Notes under the pieces: model-generated
Told to the model about the DNA's origin: nothing
The model's input: only the letters and a program-made list of their open reading frames with translations
Database searches by the model: none
NCBI GenBank assembly: GCA_020746105.1
Contig: JAJGST010000088.1
Span: forward strand, 33,213-97,212
Direction of reading: 5' to 3'
Length of the DNA stretch: 64,000 nucleotides
Source of the DNA: Trogon surrucura
Lineage: Eukaryota; Chordata; Aves; Trogoniformes; Trogonidae
In this document: positions 57,300 to 64,000 of the stretch, piece by piece
Position numbering within the stretch: position 1 is the first letter of the stretch
Layout: each line of letters begins with the position of its first letter
Position numbers and translations under genes: made by a program

Positions 57300-59390
57300 C
57301 TAAATAAACACACAGCCTTCAGCAGGCTAAGTAACCTAAATGCATCGCTGCACCTGGATGGATCCTCTTTGCTTCACTGGCCTCCCAGTGGAGGGAAAAG
57401 TCTTTCCCCTGCAGGTGACCAGGTTGGGCCCTGGAGCACAGCAGGCACTGGCAAGCGCTTATCCTGGGGCTTCGTGGGCGACACAGGTTTTGGGGTGGCA
57501 GGTTTGGAGCAAGCTCCTTTACCAAAATAAAGATAATTCGATATTTTTGACAGTGTCAGCAATTTCTTCAGTTGACAAAAGCATTTCTCCCCCATTCTTA
57601 AGGCTTGCCATTTTACAAAATGTACCATTTCAGGAAATTCATACACAGAGTATTTTATGTACACCTTCTGGTCAAGAACAGGCTTTTCTTTGACAATACA
57701 TTCTCTTACTTGACCTGGAACAAAGACAGGGGAGGCACAACGTAGCAGTGTTTCAACTGCTCATAGTTTCTGATAAATAAACACATCAGCACCTCTACTA
57801 TTACCATTAATCTCAGGTCGTGCTACAATTCCTTACAGTAAAATCCTTACTCTTATCACACTCCAAGATGCAAGGGAGCACTCAGAGTTTACCTTCTAAC
57901 CAGTCAAAAATCATACTAAGATTCTTCTTTACAAAGCATATTTAAATATTCGTGTCCGATGACCTCCTAAGAGTATGTTATTATCTTCTATCTTTCCTCG
58001 ATTTCTTCACTTTGCCCAAGTGATGTGCTTTGGTAGCCCAAGGGCAGTTTTCTTAATACAAAAATGAGGAAGCCAACAAGTAAACAGGCATAAAAAAAAT
58101 CTTAGTTTAAATCACGTTAGTTTGCGGGATGTGGAGCAAATATTTGAACCCATATCCTAGATCACTGCATATTTACCAAGCTAATGAATATTTTAGGGTC
58201 CTGTGGGATCTGTTCCACATTTTATAAATCAATGTTTATTGGACCAGAAGGCGAGAGAGAGAAAACTTAATACTCTTCCTGTAAAGGGCATCTGCATGCG
58301 TTCTTCAATTTCATTTGTAAAAGCAGCTACAATAGTCATAATTTTGGAAAACATCTAAGGAAAGTATACACCTATATAAAAGGAGAAAAATTATGAAGCC
58401 TGGTGTTTACACTAGCACCAAAATAGACCAGATAAAAGACTGGAATAAAACGTTCTTCAGCTTAAAAATACACATGCTCAAATGATCCAATTCCACTTAC
58501 AAAATTATTATTGCATTTTATTTTCTTTCCTCAGTTGCTGGTGGCACAACTGATTCCACTGAAGTAGTAGGGAATTATGTCACTGCCTTTGATATGAGCA
58601 TGACCAGTCCTTCGCTTCTTCCACTTACTGCTTTTGGAGGCCTTAAACCAGAGAAGAGATTGGTGGTTTCACATGTAGTGGGAAGATGTATCTAAAAAGC
58701 AGCATGTCAGTACTTTAGTAAAACCCGCCAGGCTAGAAAATAGGAGATTGTTTTTCTGAGAAAACTGTAGCGAGCTGTACACATGGTAGGCTGAAGCAAG
58801 GATCAAAAGGCTTAAAGATATTCTGCTGAAACGATGAGGATGACATGAGACTGATAGAAAACTGGTCTCTGTGTAACGATCTGGGTTTATCTACTCCATC
58901 CAAGGCCTGGTGAGCACACCGGTGACAATCTATGGAGGACGGCAGGAAAAAGGAACAATGTCCAAAAAGTACAGTTTCAGAATTATATATCCTACACAGA
59001 ATATAGGTTTCTGCTGATACCTGTAGAATGGATATTTAACCTATGGATAAAGTAATGTGTAATGACTGATTAGACAATTCCCATTGCCAATATAACAGCA
59101 AATGTCAGTGAACATGAGAGTGAATGCTGCACTATAAAATTGAGAAAGTGTCCCCAGCGTCGTGTCCCCTGCCAGTGCCCTGTGCACCCGCAGGCTGCTG
59201 CCTGGTGGGGCATCTTGAGGAGCAGAGAAGCCCTGGGCGGTGGGCAAGCCCCACTCAGCAAGAACTCACACATCCCCGGCTCATCCAGGCTCTTTTCAGC
59301 ACACACGCAAACCATCGCCCCGCACAAGCTCCAGGGAAGGCGTGTAAGGATTAAGCTCCTCACACAGGGCTGTTCCAGGACATGTGCTAG
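57300..59390. other. AT-rich intergenic DNA
   Basis: It contains the repeat partner of 54.2 kb at 57,510-57,620; otherwise no gene, RNA or repeat is recognised. Confidence 0.5.
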
Positions 59391-59391
59391 A

Positions 59392-59460
59392 ACAGAATTA
59401 TCGAATCATTTTGGCTGGAAAAGGCCTTTGAGATGACGAAGGCCAAACACGACCCAAGCC
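59392..59460 (-). mobile_element. CR1-like 3' end fragment
   Basis: Plus-strand 'tatcgaatcattttggctgg' followed by 'aaaaggcctttgagatgacg' is a diverged CR1 3' end. Confidence 0.65.
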
Positions 59461-60028
59461 TAACAGGCCCACTTCTAAAGCACGTGTCTCCTCCAATGCT
59501 GCAGGAGCTGGCAAAAGGCCAGTCCAAAAGGGAGCTGTTCCCGAGCACAGGAAGAAAGCAAGCACCGCAGGGGCTGAGGAGCAGTGCAGGGGAGGGAGAA
59601 GCGGCCGAGCAGCTGGGCCAAGGGGGTGCTGACCAGTCGCCCCAAGTCGAGGTGGAGGCCCGGGGCCAGCGGTGAAGCCCAAGGCCAGGGGCAGTGCCAG
59701 CGGCTGGAGGGAGGTGCTGCTTGCCCTCGCTTCTGGCCTGCTCTGGGCTCCCCAGGGCAAGCCGGAGGGCGCCATCTTGGATGGAACCCCAGGGCAGAGG
59801 CCCCCCAGGCTCCGCCCACTTTCCGTTGGGGCCGCCATCTTGGTCAGTTGGAGCCAACTGCTACCAGGGGCAGCAGCAGGGAGCTGTGCTGGCACCGAGC
59901 AGCGCAACCAGAGGCAGAGCGCGGCCAAGAGGCACTGCCCAGGCACCCGCAAGCCACTTGTCACCCCCACTGTCACCAGCCGGGCTGTGCTTCTGCTTAA
60001 GGGCGACCGTCCTCGTGTCCTGGGCAGG
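59461..60028. promoter_or_regulatory. GC-rich 5' region of the TAGAP/ARHGAP20-like gene
   Basis: GC-rich sequence with 'cgccatcttgg' twice (59,769-59,782 and 59,830-59,845), a YY1-like motif pair common in TATA-less promoters. It probably holds the transcription start. Confidence 0.45.
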
Positions 60029-60647
60029 ATGGGCCAGGCCAACTGTTGCTGTGGCTCCAGGTAGGCTTTCCCCGGGGCTTGGGGACGTGTGGGAACAGGT
60101 CCAGCTCTGCAGCAGCAGCCTGTCTCATGCTCGCTGGTCTTGGCTCTGCAGGGCGGCTCTCAGCGACGCTGAGCCGGTGCTGAGCACGGACGTGCGGCTG
60201 ACCCGGGGCCGCAAGAGGAGCGAGAGACGCCTTCTCCTCCTCCAAGACCAACTCGTGGTCGCCAAGTTGCAGTAAGACCCTCAGAGCCCAGATGCCTTTC
60301 CCCCACCCCTGGCCCTGGCACCAGGGCAGGGACACCCTGACACCGGCCCCCAGGCCTCTCGGTGCTGGATGCACCCATGTGCGTCCCAGGCAGGGCAGGT
60401 GCGCGACAGGGCTCTGCCCGCCAGGACTCCAAATCGGCCACCTCCAGCTCACCGCCTGCCTCTCCTCTCTTTGCACAAGTGACACCACCTTGCGCCCACA
60501 ACTCTCCCTGGCCCTGGACAAGTTGTGGGTGTTGAGCGGAGGCAAGGAGGCTCTGTGGGTGACAGAAGAGGAGCAGGAAGGAAGGGACGAGGACAGCACC
60601 TCCCTCCTCTTCGCCTGGCCCAACGGCTCCTTTGTTGCCACTTTTGG
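60029..60647 (+). CDS. TAGAP/ARHGAP20-like gene, first three coding exons
   Basis: The exons are 60,029-60,060, 60,152-60,271 and 60,480-60,647, all with canonical splice sites and matching phases. The product begins MGQANCCCGS. Gly2 and the Cys cluster suggest myristoylation plus palmitoylation and hence a membrane anchor. It continues VLSTDVRLTRGRKRSERR, LLLLQDQLVVAKL, LALDKLWVLSGGKEALW and TSLLFAWPNGSFVATFG. This is the PH-like N-terminal layout of ARHGAP20 and of bird 'T-cell activation Rho GTPase-activating protein-like' genes, which act on Rho-family GTPases. The RhoGAP domain exons should follow but are not visible in the next 3.3 kb. The copy may be truncated or have a long intron. 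Confidence 0.7.
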
Positions 60648-63220
60648 GTGAGTCGTGGTGCCACGTGCCGTGGCCACTAGGAGAACTTGCCAACTATCTC
60701 CATGGCACCCTGTGCAGAGCCCGGGCAGGGAGCAGGCATCACGCCGGCAGGGAGGGATGGGGGCATTTCCACATCCGGCATCCCCTGGTCCCCAGAAGGG
60801 AAGGGCAAAAGCAGCTGCTCTGGCAAGACAGAGGGCGCCAGGGCTTGCTCGGACAGCACCTCTGTCCTGTGCCACGAAGCTTCATCCCGCCCGTGGGTCC
60901 ATCCTCACAGGGCAAGGCTCTGCAGGCACCTGCCTGTTTACTGCTAGTTTACTGCTTACCAGACTTCAGAGGGAAATTTAATCACACCATGTTTACCCAC
61001 ACCAGCAGAATTTTTTAGAAGAACCACAGCCTCTGGTCATGCAGAAGGAATTACATCTTGGAGGGGAGAGGTCAAAACAAAGATGCTAAATACAGGAAGG
61101 ACAAAACCCCTCTTCTCAGACTGTTTACAACAATAAGCCCAAGAGCTGCTTAGCAAAGAAAAGCTCTTGTTCACTTTCACAGCACCAGGGGTAGAACAGA
61201 AGTAGAAATTTTGGCAAAATACTGGGGTTTTTTTTTCCATATTCCTCCTACAAATGTATGAGGAGCCTACTATGTTTTTCCCCCCTGTTACATCAATGCT
61301 TTGATATTTCAGCAATGATGCACTTCCTTCCCTGCCTTCCCACTCCACCTCTTTTCACTACAGTTATTTTAGCCTCAAAGCCGTTAAAAGCTGCTCATTA
61401 AGCACAATTCTGCCTTTTCCCTAGTATGATTATTTACACAGGTGGCTTTCTCTGAAAGCATCCCGTGGGGAGAAAAAGCTTGCTGACCACTGTGGTGGCA
61501 CAGCTGCCCCAAGGTCACTCTGACATCTCAGGCCAAGTTGCACCTGATGGCAAGTACTGTTATCTTGGTGACAAGTACAGCAATTTGGGTGTTGAGCACC
61601 TCCTTAACCCTAAATTGCTGCTAACCCAAAGCAGTCTAGTGAAACCTTCTGTCTGCCACATCCACCCATTTGCAGAGTTGTATTTCAAAGGGAGCTGAGG
61701 AGCTTGCTGGAAAACCCACAGAGAAGCAATGTGGGAGAACCCTGCACAGCCGGGAGCCACAGGAGATCTTTCATCTAGGTGACAACAACCGACTGAGATC
61801 ATTCACTAGTGACAATTTACTGACAATTCTGACCTTGTTCTCTTTTTTATTTCCCCCTTTACACCTATTCCCCTAGTAATTAGCCCTAGATTATTTCTCA
61901 AAACATAGCCCACATTCTCTGATAACAATCAGACTCAAGATGTTAAAAACTAAACGTGTCAAATGTCGTGTAAACAGTACTCTCTTGTTGGCTGGGGGCG
62001 TTTACATATGCTAGTACAGAGAAATTAATCCTGCTGTGCTTAACAGTGCAGTTGTGCCAAATGGCACGAAATAAAGGTTAGTGGTGGAGCCCTGCCTGTC
62101 TGGGTGACCTTGCAGGGCTCGGTACAACGGTCTCGGTTCTGATGTGAACTTGCTCAGTGCAACTTTTTACAAGCTTTGCCCTCAAGAGAGCTAAATAAGG
62201 CAGTCGACAAGACATTGCGGTCGGGGGGAGGGGGGGGAGAGGGGGAAGAAATTTAAAAAAAAAAAAAAATCAGCTCATTTTCCCTCATTTTCTTGTGCAC
62301 TGAATATCAGTTCTTCCTTGGTCCTTACTTAGTAAGCTACAATTTAAAACCTTCAAGATTCAACTCCAGATATGCACGCAATCCAACTTGCTTCTTTAGA
62401 AAATCTTACCCGCTGGCTGCTCTTACAGCGCTGCTGACAATTCTCCCTGTGCTGTTACACACATTTCTACAAGGAGGCAGCGATCACGATGGGGCTGGTA
62501 CATCCATCACGGGACGCGGCCAAGCACACAGGTAACAAACGTGCCTCAGAATGCACTAGTGCAACCACACGGTGCATTCAGTGATCTCCAAAGTGCAAAC
62601 GTACACGGTAAGAAAATGAAACAGCAAAGAAATTTCTCAGTGGGAAGTAGTCAAGCAACCCCTTGCACCCACCCACAACAGAAATGGAGGCCAAAACGCT
62701 TTGCCTAGAAAACTCTTTGTGCTTTAATTTATTACCTCAAGAAGGCAGATCTCCATTTCCAGGATTTCTTTCAGAAAAACAAGCTACTTGGGCCACTGGC
62801 AAGTGGAGAAGATATTCATACACAGTGTTACAGGTTACCAAGAGAGACTACAGCTTGCCTGGGCTACTACATAATCCTCACTGACGCCTAGAAACTAAAG
62901 GGTACCTGTGTAGTTTACAGTGAAAGCTGCCCCCAACTCAAAAGCATCAACCTTCCTCTATCCTTTGATCCTAACAAGCCAGTATCTTACCTGGAACATC
63001 AATGCCTTAGAGTAAGTATAAGAAAAGCTCATGAGCACACGCACAGAGAGCACCTGAAAGTTATTTAAAGGTCAGTGCAATGCAGAAGGAATATCTCTAT
63101 GTTTCAAGAGCCATCGATCTTTACGGGGCACCTTAACTAGCTGTGGATGAAATACTGGATTCCTTTCCTCCTATTGTAATAGAGGCTGCACAATGTTTTT
63201 CATGAAAGCTACCTGATAAG
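60648..63220. other. No gene recognised
   Basis: First part GC-rich (to 60.95 kb), then AT-rich. No further Rho-GAP exon was found. A purine-rich run lies near 62,222-62,270. Confidence 0.5.
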
Positions 63221-63698
63221 GAAGTGATAAATCTCGTGGAATGCTAGGGAGTGATAGACCTTGTAGAATGCTAGGGAGTGACAGACCTTGTGGAATGCTA
63301 CAGTGTGTGAGGGCAAACTGCAGTATCTGGCCAAAGAACTTATCCAAAAGGGGGGAGGGAAGGGGAATTTTACGACATAAGAACTAATTAGCAGGCCACC
63401 TGATGAAGATGATGAGCCTTCCTCTTCAACGACCACCAGGAGGAAGAAAAAGACCCCCTAGCAACAACAGAAGCATGCGCAGACTACCAGTAATGACGTG
63501 GTACCCGGAAATACCACCAGAGCTTATAGACTATAAAAATCGCGGTCTCGTCGCTAACGGTTGCGAGCCGTGGGAGGAGCTGAGGCTCCCGGCCGCCAGC
63601 GCTGTTTTGCTTATCACTGCTTGCTGATTATCTTAATTGGTAATAAAAACTTTGACTATGGTCTCAACCCGGAGTTTGAGTCTCATCAATTTATAACA
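63200..63698 (+). mobile_element. ERV 5' LTR
   Basis: The 3' end is defined by 'tttataaca' at 63,698, five bases before the primer binding site. A TATA box ('gactataaaaatcg', about 63,530) and AATAAA (63,642-63,647) are in the right order. The 5' end is uncertain (63.17-63.22 kb). Confidence 0.75.
63224..63304 (+). repeat. 27-bp tandem repeat, three copies, in ERV LTR U3
   Basis: Units start at 63,224, 63,251 and 63,278 ('gtgataaatctcgtggaatg' and variants, ending 'ctaggga'). Such direct repeats in the U3 of an LTR often act as enhancers. Confidence 0.8.
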
Positions 63699-63702
63699 AT
63701 TT

Positions 63703-63720
63703 TGGTGCCGTGACTCGGAT
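63703..63720 (+). promoter_or_regulatory. Retroviral primer binding site, tRNA-His type
   Basis: The 18-mer TGGTGCCGTGACTCGGAT fits the 3' end of tRNA-His, the primer also used by HERV-H-type gammaretrovirus-like elements. Confidence 0.8.
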
Positions 63721-64000
63721 GAAGGCACTTCGGTGAGAACCTTCCCTCAGGGAGGCGCCCCACTGCTTTAAGTGGCCTCTGTTTAAAGGCATCCACTGAA
63801 TCCTTCACCGACGAACCTTCTAAATTAGTGATAAGCAAAAGAAAACCGGTGACCCTGTAAACTTTGTGCACGAAGATCCGAACGAAGACGCAAGGATGCG
63901 TGAGTATAGGCCGGTTATCCGTTCGGTTGGGGTGGGTTTCCTGAGGTGTGCTGAACGAGACGTCCAATTGCGGACGAAGCGAGTGCGGACCCTCCAGTAG
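63721..64000 (+). mobile_element. ERV leader, running off the window
   Basis: A 280-bp leader downstream of the primer binding site. Gag is not reached in this window. Confidence 0.6.

Overview
This window is bird nuclear DNA. It carries CR1 LINEs with the typical short tail repeats and several avian ERV-type LTRs. It also holds class I major histocompatibility (MHC) fragments with their usual promoter module, a cluster of poly-zinc-finger genes, and the first exons of a TAGAP/ARHGAP20-like gene of a kind I associate with multi-copy families in birds. No database search was possible, so all family names rest on motifs read by eye. Bird is certain; the lineage within birds is not.

Layout. 0-31.7 kb is a GC-rich, heavily duplicated block. 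It contains four copies of one zinc-finger cassette (ZNF-1 on the minus strand at 0.2-6.6 kb; ZNF-2, -3 and -4 on the plus strand at 12.7-17.1, 20.4-22.6 and 25.2-29.8 kb). A cassette has a CpG-rich 5' exon with a conserved splice donor, an exon with an acidic N-terminus plus a C2H2 array (16, 12, 4 and 6 fingers), and a short acidic C-terminal tail exon. A 5' and a 3' flanking segment are recognisably related to each other in direct orientation. Only ZNF-4 has an unbroken frame from ATG to stop. Between the cassettes lie two minus-strand MHC class I relics (near 24.3 kb and 30.7-31.6 kb), a possible C-type-lectin-like first exon (19.4 kb) and several inverted GC-rich modules. The mix of class I, lectin-like and ZNF genes resembles the chicken MHC-Y region.

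31.7-40.5 kb is a landing zone for retroelements: an 813-bp LTR, ERV leader-like sequence, a truncated ERVK-like provirus (LTR, tRNA-Lys-type primer binding site, broken gag), a second LTR of the same family, and CR1 pieces. 40.5-43.9 kb (minus) holds an apparently undescribed multi-exon gene for a single-pass membrane protein. It has a signal peptide, a stalk built from small phase-1 exons (three of exactly 72 nt), a transmembrane helix with a basic stop-transfer, and a cytoplasmic tail. This is the most interesting candidate in the window.

44.1-63.2 kb is AT-richer. It starts with an ERVL-type LTR. A CpG island at about 56.4-57.3 kb holds a minus-strand first exon that splices in frame to an exon at 52.3 kb; the joined peptide closely matches the N-terminus of MACROD2, but no macro-domain exon is visible. 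TAGAP/ARHGAP20-like exons lie at 60.0-60.6 kb (plus). The window ends in the 5' end of another ERV, whose primer binding site is of tRNA-His type.
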